From assembly GCF_030553055.1 (NCBI RefSeq), contig NZ_CP130713.1:7130001-7194000 (forward strand): 64,000 nucleotides of DNA. The letters run 5' to 3'. The notes beneath the pieces were generated by a model that worked only from the letters and a program-made list of their open reading frames with translations, was not told the origin of the DNA and did no database searches. Positions 1 to 7,771 of the stretch are shown here, one piece after another. The first letter of the stretch is position 1; each line of letters begins with the position of its first letter. Position numbers and translations under genes: made by a program. The stretch is from Streptomyces sp. XD-27 (lineage in GTDB: Bacteria; Actinomycetota; Actinomycetes; Streptomycetales; Streptomycetaceae).

Positions 1-455
1 GCCGGAGTGCAGCAGGTTGTGGTGGATGACGACGAGGTGGCCCGGTCGGGTGGCCAGCAGTCGCTCCTCGTGGTGGGGCCGGTCCAGCGCGTCGGGGGCG
101 ATCGTCACGGCGCGGCGGTGGGAGCCGGGGATGACGCGGAGGGGGCCCGCATCGTCCGTCATCGGCTGGAGATACGGGGGCCCATGACGGCTTCCGCGAA
201 CCGCAGCAGCCGGGGCCGACTGACCACCGGCCATACCTCCCGGGGATAGCGCTCCACCAGGTTGGTGACGAAAAGCGGCCGATCGTCGGTGCCGCCGGTG
301 AATCGAGTGTCGGCGACGGCCCGTTCGCGCAGCCTCCGGAAGCCGGTCACGTCCTCTTCGGTGAACAGGCCGTCGAGCACGATGTAACCGTCTTCCCGGA
401 AGGCCTCGACGGCTCGTGCGACGTCCTCGGGACGGTCGAGCAGATGGGTGATCAC
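1..455 (-). pseudogene. Phytanoyl-CoA dioxygenase (PhyH) family, internally deleted and frameshifted
   Basis: From a GTG start at 455 the minus strand encodes a PhyH-type N-terminus (a ~98-residue open frame containing DGYIVLDGLF and RLLRFAEAVMGP). After VMGP the frame dies, but the adjacent frame continues with YLQPMTDDAGPLRVIPGSH and ends at the window edge in LVVIHHNLLHSG, which is the C-terminal part of the same family. The join near 175-182 removes roughly 60-80 residues, including the expected first iron-binding HxD, and shifts frame. PhyH enzymes are Fe(II)/2-oxoglutarate oxygenases that often tailor natural products. The GTG start overlaps the stop of the upstream RiPP-type fragment (GTGA), so the two were translationally coupled. 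The 3' end lies outside the window. Confidence 0.8.
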
Positions 456-960
456 GGGCTTTCCACACTCCTCTTGTCTCGTGCCGTCCCGGCCGGTTCG
501 TCCGCCGCCGCTCTCTGGTGGGCCGCCGCGCGCGGCGCCTGCACCCAGAGCGTGTACATCCGGTTCTCCCTTTCGCGGGCGATGCCGAAGAGTCGGTTGG
601 CGTGCATGTGCGCGAGGCTCGCGTGGATCTCACGCGGGGGCCGCCACAGTCCCCGGCCCGGTGCAGCCTGTCCGCCGTGCCGGCGGCCGCGGGCAGCAGG
701 TCGGCGTACGGGCGGAGGAGGTCCGGCGGCGGGGCATCGTCCCGGGGCTCGGCGGGCACGGGGTGGTCCGCGGCGGTGATCCGCAGGCCGAGCCGGCGGA
801 CGAGGCCGCGGACGGTGTCGTCCGCGCGGTGGCCCTCGCTCAGGTCGGCTGCCAGGGAGAGGCGTTCGGCGGGGTCGAGTCCCCAGTGGGCGAAGAAACG
901 GTCCAGGGTGAAGGTGGCCTCCATGAGGCGGTCCGGGCCGGGTTCCGCGACGCGTCCGTC
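452..960 (-). pseudogene. C-terminal remnant of a lantibiotic-dehydratase/thiopeptide-type bacteriocin biosynthesis protein (SpaB_C domain)
   Basis: The minus strand reads DRLMEATFTLDRFFAHWGLD and then a Leu/Arg-rich helical stretch in one frame; after a one-base slip near 650-665 the next frame gives LWRPPREIHASLAHMHANR followed by LFGIARERENRMY. The HMHxNRLxGI signature is what I know from the C-terminal domain of class I lanthipeptide dehydratases and stand-alone thiopeptide-type proteins, which handle glutamate elimination or pyridine-forming cycloaddition. The N-terminal part is missing: sequence above ~960 is unrelated (TerD on the other strand). With the following dioxygenase it looks like the tail of a dead RiPP operon. 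The frameshift could also be a sequence error, but the missing N-terminus could not. Confidence 0.65.
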
Positions 961-1006
961 GTCATCGTCGACGCACCCACCGCGGCCCTCGATGCCGCCT
1001 CCGAGC

Positions 1007-1388
1007 GGCGACGAGTGGTTCGTCTTCTACAACAACCTGAAGCGCCCCGACGGTTCGGTGGAGCACACCGGCGATAACCGTCTTCCCGGCCTCGATCCAC
1101 GACGCCGACAACCCCGGGCAGACTTTCGGCCAGGTCGGCAACGCGTTCATCCGCGTGGTGAACCAGGCTGACGGCCAGGAACTCGCCCGCTATGACCTCA
1201 GCAAAGACGCGTCCACGGAAACGGTGATGATCTCCGGCGAGGTCTACCGACACGGCGGCGAGCGGAAGTTCCGCGCCGTTGGCCCGGGGTATGTGTCAGG
1301 GCTGCGAGGCATCGCTCTAGACTTCGAGGTCAATGTTTCGCAAAGCCAGGTACGGCGCGGGGGAGCCCCGTACAAAACGATTGGGTAG
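1007..1388 (+). pseudogene. TerD-family (tellurium-resistance/stress) protein, truncated and internally deleted
   Basis: The plus strand at about 1007-1077 encodes FVFYNNLKRPDGSVEHTGDN, the middle of a TerD protein. The frame then changes and, from about 1072, encodes TVFPASIHDADNPGQTFGQV and the typical TerD C-terminus (ARYDLSKDAS, GLRGIALDFEVNV). The first ~60 residues are absent, about 15-25 residues between the two parts are missing, and the natural stop after VNV has been lost so the frame runs to 1388. TerD proteins are Ca2+-binding beta-sandwich stress proteins. Its position directly before the DUF475 gene is the usual pairing of an intact terD with that gene in streptomycetes. Confidence 0.8.
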
Positions 1389-1391
1389 CCA

Positions 1392-2540
1392 GTGCTTCTG
1401 AAAACGTTCGGCTGGTCGTTAGCGGTCACCGCGCTCGGCCTGGTCGCGGCGGTGTTCTACGGGGGGTGGACCGGCTTCGGGGTCGTGGCGATCCTGTCCA
1501 TCCTCGAGATCTCGGTGTCCTTCGACAACGCCGTGGTCAACGCCGGGATCCTGAAGAAGATGAATGCCTTCTGGCAGAAGACCTTCCTCACCATCGGCGT
1601 CCTGATCGCGGTCTTCGGCATGCGCCTGGTCTTCCCGGTCATGGTCGTCGCCATCAGCGCCAAGATCGGTCCGATCGAAGCGGTACGGCTCGCGCTCGAC
1701 GACAAGGACAAGTACCAGCAGCTGGTGACCGACGCCCACCCGTCGATCGCCGCCTTCGGTGGCATGTTCCTGTTGATGATCTTCCTCGACTTCATCTTCG
1801 AGGACCGGCAGATCAAGTGGCTCGGCTGGCTGGAGCGTCCGCTCGCCAAGCTCGGCAAGGTCGACATGCTCTCCGTCTGCATCGCGCTCATCGTGCTGCT
1901 CGTCTCCGCGATGACCGTCGCCACCAACGCCCACCAGCACGGCGGCATCCATGCGGACAAGGCGGAGACCGTCCTGATCGCCGGCATCGCGGGCTTGATC
2001 ACCTACCTGATCGTCGGCGGCCTCTCCGGCTACTTCGAGAACAGGCTCGAGGAAGAGGAGGAGCGCGAGCACGAGGCCGAGGAAGAGGCCAAGAGGAGCG
2101 GCAAGAAGGTCCCGGCGGTCGTGATGGCCGGCAAGGCCGCGTTCTTCTTGTTCCTCTACCTGGAGGTCCTGGACGCGTCCTTCTCCTTCGACGGCGTCAT
2201 CGGCGCCTTCGCGATCACCAACGACATCGTCCTGATGGCGCTCGGCCTCGGCATCGGCGCGATGTACGTCCGCTCGCTCACGGTCTACCTGGTCCGCCAG
2301 GGCACCCTCGACGACTACGTCTACCTGGAACACGGCGCGCACTACGCGATCGGCGCCCTCGCCGTGATCCTGCTCGTCACCATCCAGTACGAGATCCACG
2401 AGGTCATCACGGGCCTCGTCGGCGTCGTCCTGATCGGCTGGTCCTTCTTCTCCTCGGTCCAGCGCAACCGCAGGCTGGCGGCGGCCGAGGGAAAGGACGC
2501 GGGGTCCAACGAGAAGGCTGAGGTCTCCTCCGGCGTCTGA
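1392..2540 (+). CDS. DUF475 (TerC-like) integral membrane protein
   Basis: A 382-residue multi-pass membrane protein from a GTG start four bases after the terD fragment. The N-terminal helix is followed by ILSILEISVSFDNAVVNAGI and later by the similar YLEVLDASFSFDGVIGAF; these two acidic, Asp-containing intramembrane repeats are the hallmark of DUF475/TerC-like proteins, thought to be metal-ion transporters linked to the Ter stress system. A highly acidic cytoplasmic segment (EEEEEREHEAEEEAKR, about residues 218-233) lies between membrane halves. Length and motifs look complete, so the gene survives although its terD partner is broken. With terD decayed, translation may now depend on its own signals; I see no strong ribosome site. 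Confidence 0.85.
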   Translation: MLLKTFGWSLAVTALGLVAAVFYGGWTGFGVVAILSILEISVSFDNAVVNAGILKKMNAFWQKTFLTIGVLIAVFGMRLVFPVMVVAISAKIGPIEAVRLALDDKDKYQQLVTDAHPSIAAFGGMFLLMIFLDFIFEDRQIKWLGWLERPLAKLGKVDMLSVCIALIVLLVSAMTVATNAHQHGGIHADKAETVLIAGIAGLITYLIVGGLSGYFENRLEEEEEREHEAEEEAKRSGKKVPAVVMAGKAAFFLFLYLEVLDASFSFDGVIGAFAITNDIVLMALGLGIGAMYVRSLTVYLVRQGTLDDYVYLEHGAHYAIGALAVILLVTIQYEIHEVITGLVGVVLIGWSFFSSVQRNRRLAAAEGKDAGSNEKAEVSSGV

Positions 2541-2946
2541 GCCGGGCCGCCAGCGCGGGCCGCGGGGCCGCCGCCAGGCGGAGGGTGTCTTCCGCGAGAC
2601 CCCACCGGTGGCCGACCACCGTCCTGGAATGGTTGTCCAGGAAGGGGAGGAGACACGTTTTGCGGCGGCCATCGATCCGCGGCCCGTGCAGAGCATCACC
2701 AATCCAGAGTTCGTTGGGCGGTCGGCCTCGAACCGGCCGAACGTCTCCTTCTGCCGGGGTGCCTTGAGCGCGATCAGCCCGGTGCGGCGGCCCGCAGAAT
2801 CCTTGTGACCTGCGCGGCCGTGCGCTCGGGGCTCTCCTTCTTCAGCGCCATCGCCAGATCGACCACCTCCGGCGGCGTGCGCGGCTGGGACTGGCGCGGA
2901 GAGGGAACCAGGGCATCGAACTTGCGTACCAGCGCGCCCCCCTGAC
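2541..2946 (-). pseudogene. Remnant of a transposase with an rve (DDE integrase) core
   Basis: Read on the minus strand, one frame gives ALVRKFDALVPSPRQSQPRT and a helical stretch ending in a stop; a neighbouring frame continues with FGRFEADRPNELWIGDALHG, PRIDGRRKTCLLPFLDNHSR and TVVGHRWGLAEDTLRLAAAP. The WIGDALHGP and FLDDHSR-like motifs hold two catalytic carboxylates of rve-type (IS481/Mu-like) transposases. At least two frame changes and missing ends show it is dead. It abuts a second, unrelated transposase fragment, so this stretch is an insertion-sequence graveyard between the DUF475 gene and the LLM oxidoreductase gene. Confidence 0.6.
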
Positions 2947-2947
2947 G

Positions 2948-3406
2948 TCAGGTCAGGCCCGGTTCTCGGATGACGGCTGGGACGCACGCCGCCACGTTGA
3001 ATGCTCGCTCCAGCTCGGTGAGTTCGTCGCCCTTGGGCTTTTCGGCCGGGTGGCGGAACCCGTCACCGATGTTCTCGTAGCCCAGGTCGGTCAGGGTGGG
3101 AACGCCGAGGGTGGCGGCGAGCCGGTTGAGGGCGTTGACGAGGCCGTGGGTGCGGGCGCAAGTGGTGCCGTGCTCGCGGCCCGGCCGGACCGGGGAGACC
3201 CACATCGGCCAGCCGTGCGGGGCCGCGATGCCGTTGTCCCGGGCGAGTTGGACGAGCCGGGTGCCGTTCTCGTTCCTACCAGGGGTTTCACGGATATTTG
3301 ACGCCGGGTCACCATCTCGACCACCTGCACGCGGTTCACGCACCGCAACTATGAGCGTTGCCGAGAAGGCCTCAATGAATAACTGATCGAGATGATGTCG
3401 TCCCAC
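2948..3406 (-). pseudogene. IS5-type DDE transposase fragment
   Basis: A minus-strand frame of about 150 residues containing WPMWVSPVRPGREHGTTCAR, THGLVNALNRLAATLGVPTL and TDLGYENIGDGFRHPAEKPK. This pattern (VSPxRPGxxHDTT, then ADLGYxG) is the catalytic core of IS5/IS1031-like transposases, but the Asp of the usual HDTT is Gly here and both the N-terminal helix-turn-helix and the C-terminal catalytic Glu region are missing. Hence a non-functional remnant. The sequence on the high-coordinate side is more A/T-rich than the neighbourhood. Confidence 0.65.
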
Positions 3407-3450
3407 CCAAGCGGGATGACGGGAGAATCATCGCATGGTATACAGGCGTA

Positions 3451-4332
3451 ATGCCTTTACAGCGCCCCTTCCGCTTCGGTGTCAACATGTTCGTTCCCGG
3501 ATCGCGACGTGAGTGGATCGCGAAGTGCCGCAGAGCCGAGGAACTCGGTTTCGATGTAGTCGGGGTGGCCGATCATCTGGGGTTCTCCGCGCCGTTTCCA
3601 GCAATGGTGCTCGCAGCCGAAACGACCGAACGGGTACGGCTGACGACGTTCGTGTTGAACACACCGTTCTACAACCCCGTCCTTCTCGCGCGTGACGTGG
3701 CGAGCACCGACCAATTCGTCGACGGGCGTATGGAACTCGGGCTCGGCGCAGGCTACGTGAAGGCCGAGTTCGACACCGCGGAGATACCGTTCCCCAGCGG
3801 CGGAAAGCGGGTCGAACAGCTGGAACAGACCGTCACCACGTTGCGCCGTCTGTTTGCGGACACGGAATATCAGCCGCGTCCGGCCCAACCATCCGGGCCA
3901 CCACTGCTGATTGGGGGCTGGGGCGACCGGCTGCTGCGGCTGGCCGCCACACACGCCGACATCATCGCCTTCACCGGAGGCTGGGCCAACACCACCGGTG
4001 ATGTACTCCAACTGGCCGGAAGCGCGCAGACGGAAGAACGGGTCGCCTACGTGCGCGGCCTACTCGGTGACCGCGCCGACGCCGTGGAGCTCAATCTCCT
4101 GGTGCAGCAGGTGATTCCGCCCGCCGAACGCGCCGCGGTACCTGACAGGTTCGAGCCGCTGCCGCCGGACGCCGAGCACAGCCCCGAGGAACTGCCCAGT
4201 GTGTTGATCGGAACCCCAGCGGAGATGGCGCAACAAATCAAGGAACGTCGCGAACGCTACGGCTTCACCTACTTCACGGTCATGGAATACAACATGGAGA
4301 ACTTCGCGCCGGTCATCGCCGCGCTGCGCTGA
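3451..4332 (+). CDS. LLM-class F420-dependent oxidoreductase
   Basis: A 293-residue luciferase-like monooxygenase TIM barrel. The start FRFGVNMFVPGSRREWIAK, then VVGVADHLG, RVRLTTFVLNTPFYNPVLLA, DGRMELGLGAGYVKAEFDTA and PPLLIGGWGDRLLRLAATHA, match the F420-dependent branch (TIGR03621-like in my recollection). Such enzymes use reduced F420 for hydride transfer to small organic substrates. It is the first intact gene after the transposase remnants and points towards the minus-strand alkaloid-type genes; whether it acts with them is unknown. TATACA at 3439-3444 lies six bases before the ATG and there is no clear ribosome site, so a leaderless transcript is plausible. Confidence 0.85.
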   Translation: MPLQRPFRFGVNMFVPGSRREWIAKCRRAEELGFDVVGVADHLGFSAPFPAMVLAAETTERVRLTTFVLNTPFYNPVLLARDVASTDQFVDGRMELGLGAGYVKAEFDTAEIPFPSGGKRVEQLEQTVTTLRRLFADTEYQPRPAQPSGPPLLIGGWGDRLLRLAATHADIIAFTGGWANTTGDVLQLAGSAQTEERVAYVRGLLGDRADAVELNLLVQQVIPPAERAAVPDRFEPLPPDAEHSPEELPSVLIGTPAEMAQQIKERRERYGFTYFTVMEYNMENFAPVIAALR

Positions 4333-4392
4333 ACTGCACACTTCGCCACAATGCCGCCGACGACGACGGCTGTGAGGGAAAGGGGCGACCCG

Positions 4393-5088
4393 ATGCGTAC
4401 TGGCTCCAGAACTGGTCAGGGAACGGCCGGCGTGAATCCCGCGCTCGCCGACCAGGGAAGCCCCACGACTCTTATGCTGCTACGCCACGGTGAGACGGCA
4501 TTGACACCGGAGAAGCGGTTGTCCGGCAGCGGCGGCTCCGATCCGGCGTTGTCGGAGGCCGGGCTGCGGCAGGCCGAGGCAGCCGCGAGGATGCTCGCCG
4601 CACGCGGCGCGGTGCAGGCGGTGGTGTCCTCACCACTGCGCCGAGCCCAGCAGACGGCCGAGACCGCGGCACGACGGCTGGGCCTGGAAGTCCAAGTCGA
4701 CGAAGGGCTCAGTGAGGCGGATTTCGGTGTCTGGGAGGGACTTACGTTCGCCGAGGTGCGCGAGCGCTACCCGGACGAGCTGGCAGCGTGGCGCGCCTCT
4801 CCGGCGGCGGTGCCGGGCGGAACCGGGGAGACGTTCACCTCGGTTGCGCGCCGGGCCGGACGCTCACGGGACCGGCTCCTGGCGCGGTACAAGGGACAGA
4901 CGGTGTTGGTCGTTTCGCATGTCGGGGTGTTGCGGACGCTCGTTCGGCTGGCGTTGGGCGCGCCGCCCGCGTCGCTGTTCAGGATGGAACTGTCGGCGGC
5001 ATCGCTGTCGGCCGTGGCCTATTACGGGGATGGGACCGCGTCGGTGCAATTGCTGAACGACACGTCGCACCTGACGGACCACCGCTGA
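4393..5088 (+). CDS. Histidine phosphatase (phosphoglycerate-mutase-like) family protein
   Basis: The product (231 residues from ATG 4393) has the catalytic LLRHGET motif near residue 30, VVSSPLRRAQQTAE with the second phosphate-binding Arg, EADFGVWEGLTF and the second catalytic His in VLVVSHVGVLR. It resembles the acid-phosphatase domain of bifunctional RNase HI/phosphatases and CobC-type enzymes, but stands alone; its substrate cannot be read from sequence. I chose ATG 4393 because GAAAGGGG lies about eight bases upstream; an in-frame ATG at 4351 has no such site. It follows the LLM gene by about 60 bases and is probably co-transcribed with it. Confidence 0.85.
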   Translation: MRTGSRTGQGTAGVNPALADQGSPTTLMLLRHGETALTPEKRLSGSGGSDPALSEAGLRQAEAAARMLAARGAVQAVVSSPLRRAQQTAETAARRLGLEVQVDEGLSEADFGVWEGLTFAEVRERYPDELAAWRASPAAVPGGTGETFTSVARRAGRSRDRLLARYKGQTVLVVSHVGVLRTLVRLALGAPPASLFRMELSAASLSAVAYYGDGTASVQLLNDTSHLTDHR

Positions 5089-5097
5089 CCTCGGCGG

Positions 5098-5134
5098 CCG
5101 ACGGGGGCGCTGCCCGGCACAGCGCCCTCGTCGG
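5098..5134. terminator. Hairpin between convergent genes
   Basis: CCGACGGGGGCGCTG pairs with CAGCGCCCTCGTCGG across a 7-base loop with one internal mismatch. It sits ten bases after the phosphatase stop and directly abuts the stop codon of the minus-strand dehydrogenase gene, so it can end transcription from both sides. Confidence 0.75.
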
Positions 5135-6496
5135 TCAGCGTCGAATCGTCTTGGTGCGCATGAGGAATTCAGCGAGGTAGCCGTCGTGCGGCAGTCCGTG
5201 CTCCATCCACGGGGTCGGATGGTCACCGACGTAGACGTTGGCGATGGTCGGCTCGGCCACCAATGCGTCGATCAGATTCTCGTCGGTGGTGACGGCAGTG
5301 AGGACGAGGGTGTCGCGCAGCGGTCGGATCCCGGCGTCACGGTCCCACGGTGCGATCCACGCACAGGGGAAGCCCAGTTCCATCCCGAGTTGTTCGGCGA
5401 ACGGGCTGTCGAGCTGGTGCACCGCCGGCCGGAGCACCGCGGAACCATCGCCGAGATCGTCGGCGATACCGTCACCGCCGAGCCACGCCTTGGTGCCCGC
5501 TGCCCGCTGCCGCAGATACTTCTCCCACCGACGGGCGGGACCGACGGGCATCACGGGCAGGACTGCGCGTTCGTCCGTCGCGGGCAGGCTGGGCAGCGCG
5601 GCGAGGCGTTCGGCGATCGCCTCGGCCACGGGGGAGGGGTCGCCCTCGACCAGTACGCCGGTGGCGTTGACGCAACCGGTGCCCCCACCACTGCTGATCG
5701 ACTCCACGATGGTGTCGACGATCGGCTCCCACTCGGTTTCGGCGGTGATGAGTATCTTGGAGCGCCCGGGGCCCTGCGGCAGAATGCGTCGGTCGCCCGC
5801 ATATTTGCCCACGACATCCGCACCGCCGTACACCATTCCGAAGTCGGCGTGCCGGAGGATGTCGTCGGCCACGTTGTGGTCGGTGGGCAGCAACGCGATT
5901 CCCTCGTCGCCGAAACCGGCCTTGCGCAGGGCAGTGACCAGCCGATGGGGGGTGAACGGTTCACGACGGGAGGGACGCACGGCAACGCGATAGCCGAGCG
6001 CGAGGGCATCGAACCAACCCTGGTGCACCGCAGGGTGATTGCCCGCCGCATGGACGGCGAACACCTCACCGCGCCGGGTCCACACCGCCGCACCGCCCCG
6101 GGCCCGCGGATCGCGCCACGAGCCGACCGCAGCGGCCGGTCGCGCGTTCTCCACGGTGTGGTGGATCAGCTCGGCGGCCCGTGCGATGTCGTCGGTGGCA
6201 TTGCGCACCACCGTGATCGGTATCCCGGTAACCGCGCTGACGGTGTGCTGATATTCCTCCGGCGTAAGTCCCGCGATCGACTGCGTGGCGAAAGCCCGCC
6301 CCGCCTGTGCGAGTGCCGCGATCCGTGTGTCGACGGGGAGCGCCGGCGCTCGGCGCAGGGCCTTTATCGCGCGGGTGATGTAGAGCGAGGGTGCGAGACT
6401 CAGCGTCGCGACCGGGTTTCCGGCAAGATCTCGAATGGTCTCCTGGCGCCGGGACCGATAGGGGCCGCCGGGGCCGAGAACGTCCAGGGGCAACAT
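5135..6496 (-). CDS. Aldehyde-dehydrogenase-fold acyl reductase (EhpG/LuxC-like)
   Basis: A 453-residue ALDH-superfamily protein. The nucleophile sits in SSGGGTGCVNATGV (Cys ~275), AVHAAGNHPAVHQGWFDALA is the cofactor-loop region and LDSPFAEQLGMELGFPCAWI a conserved C-terminal part. It is not a standard ALDH: the usual EMGG and GQxC contexts are replaced, as in LuxC acyl reductases and in phenazine-pathway enzymes such as EhpG that I recall working with the adenylating enzyme EhpF. Its ATG overlaps the stop of the upstream adenylating-enzyme gene (TGATG), so the two proteins are almost certainly partners: an acid is activated as acyl-AMP, then reduced through an enzyme thioester to an aldehyde. 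Substrate unknown. Confidence 0.75.
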   Translation of the reverse strand: MLPLDVLGPGGPYRSRRQETIRDLAGNPVATLSLAPSLYITRAIKALRRAPALPVDTRIAALAQAGRAFATQSIAGLTPEEYQHTVSAVTGIPITVVRNATDDIARAAELIHHTVENARPAAAVGSWRDPRARGGAAVWTRRGEVFAVHAAGNHPAVHQGWFDALALGYRVAVRPSRREPFTPHRLVTALRKAGFGDEGIALLPTDHNVADDILRHADFGMVYGGADVVGKYAGDRRILPQGPGRSKILITAETEWEPIVDTIVESISSGGGTGCVNATGVLVEGDPSPVAEAIAERLAALPSLPATDERAVLPVMPVGPARRWEKYLRQRAAGTKAWLGGDGIADDLGDGSAVLRPAVHQLDSPFAEQLGMELGFPCAWIAPWDRDAGIRPLRDTLVLTAVTTDENLIDALVAEPTIANVYVGDHPTPWMEHGLPHDGYLAEFLMRTKTIRR

Positions 6497-7554
6497 CAGT
6501 ACACGCCCTCGATCACCTTCGTATCGCCGAAGGACGCCACGGGTGCGACGTCTGCGACCGAATCACCGAAGCCGCCGTCCAGCGGTGCGATCCGGGTTGC
6601 GTAGTCCCGCTCGATGTTGTTGACCAGCAAGGCACTTCGGCTCATGTGATGCAGAACTATCTGCCCGCGGTCGCCGTACGGAACGACCTTGCCGGTGTCG
6701 GGGTCGATCACCCGGAACGTGGTGTACGGAGCGAACGAGTCGAACACGCACGGCTCGTCGGCACCAAGGCCGGGTCGCTCCACCGATGTCCCCAGCATCA
6801 TCGTGCCGCCGTACCCGCCGACGAACGTGGCGCTCGCGAACACCTCGTCGCGCAGCAGATCTCGGGTGTCAGCGTCCAGATGTGTACCACCCCAGATGAT
6901 CGCGCGAACCTTCCGGTTCACCAACTCGACCAGATCGTCGTGCTGCGCGAGGCGCTCCAGCATCGGCGGGGTGGCGAAGAGGACGCCCACGTCCTGGCTG
7001 GTCAGAATGTAGCCGACCTGTTCGATGAGGTGATCAGTGTAGGCGTCGGCCACGTCCATCCGGCCCTGGGCGAGGAGCTTCTTCACCCATCGCGGGTCCA
7101 GATCGATGCTGAAGTTCAGCCCACCCCGAGACATCGCGGTGTCGACCGCCATTGCTCCGACATTGTGCGGCCCGGTGGGAACCGCACTGAGCCAGTCGAC
7201 ATTTCGAGGTACGCCGTGAGAATCCAGTCGCTCACTGAACCATTCGACGCTGCGCCGATGCCACTCCGCGGCGTACATCACTCGCTTGGGCTGCCCTGTG
7301 GTACCGCCGCTTTCGTAGACGGCCGCCCCGTGCTCGTCACCGTAGCCACGGGGAATCAGCTCACGGACGCCGACATCGCGCAGCTCGTCCACCACGTTGG
7401 GAAACAAGCCGAGATCGTCGAAATCCCGGACATCGGTCAGCGGATCGAAGCCGAGGGTTTCGGCCCGTTTCAGCCAGAACGGTGACCCGGTCTCCGGACT
7501 GAAGTGCCACCGCATCATCTCCCGAACGAACTCTCCGCCAGTGTGCTCGACCAT
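6496..7554 (-). CDS. Small acyl-adenylate-forming enzyme (EhpF/LuxE-like, phenazine-biosynthesis type)
   Basis: At 352 residues this is much shorter than ordinary ANL synthetases and close to LuxE and EhpF. The ATP-binding loop is VYESGGTTGQPKRVMY at about residues 79-94; AIIWGGTHLDADTRDLLRDE and FVGGYGGTMMLGTSVE cover the adenine-binding region, and YGDRGQIVLHHM precedes the hinge. The mobile C-terminal domain of full ANL enzymes is lacking. The family activates a carboxylic acid (in phenazine clusters an aromatic acid) as acyl-AMP for a dedicated reductase, which is the next gene. A strong ribosome site GAGAGGAAAG precedes the ATG. About 200 bases separate it from the FAD oxidase gene, with a terminator-like hairpin between them, so it may have its own promoter. 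Confidence 0.75.
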   Translation of the reverse strand: MVEHTGGEFVREMMRWHFSPETGSPFWLKRAETLGFDPLTDVRDFDDLGLFPNVVDELRDVGVRELIPRGYGDEHGAAVYESGGTTGQPKRVMYAAEWHRRSVEWFSERLDSHGVPRNVDWLSAVPTGPHNVGAMAVDTAMSRGGLNFSIDLDPRWVKKLLAQGRMDVADAYTDHLIEQVGYILTSQDVGVLFATPPMLERLAQHDDLVELVNRKVRAIIWGGTHLDADTRDLLRDEVFASATFVGGYGGTMMLGTSVERPGLGADEPCVFDSFAPYTTFRVIDPDTGKVVPYGDRGQIVLHHMSRSALLVNNIERDYATRIAPLDGGFGDSVADVAPVASFGDTKVIEGVY

Positions 7555-7730
7555 GGACTTTCCTCTCGAAAGAATGGAACAAATGCCCGGCGACTGCTAC
7601 GTCGATGACGAAAATGATCCCGGGCATGATCGGTTCGTTGGTCTGGTCATGGGTCTCACCAAACGCCGCTGGAAGAAGCGTTCGACCAGGCGATCCGCTG
7701 CGGACGCTCCGCGAATCCCGACCCGCCACC

Positions 7731-7753
7731 GGGCGGAAGGAAAACCTTCGCCC
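7731..7753 (-). terminator. Hairpin after the FAD oxidoreductase gene
   Basis: GGGCGGAAGG, loop AAAA, CCTTCGCCC: a near-perfect stem with one bulge, about 20 bases past the FAD oxidoreductase stop on the minus strand. It suggests partial or full termination between this gene pair and the downstream adenylation/reductase pair. Confidence 0.5.
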
Positions 7754-7771
7754 GCCGCCCGGTGGACCGGC

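Noticed and set aside
948..1020. Plus-strand DASVVIVDAPTAALDAASE resembles an ABC-transporter Walker B/D-loop.
   Set aside because: No Walker A, signature or rest of the domain in this frame, and the stretch overlaps better-supported SpaB_C and TerD fragments; probably chance in G/C-rich DNA.
3451..5088. Inclusion of the LLM oxidoreductase and phosphatase as members of the alkaloid-type cluster.
   Set aside because: They are on the opposite strand, separated by a bidirectional terminator, and nothing in the sequence ties them to the pathway; left as possible neighbours only.
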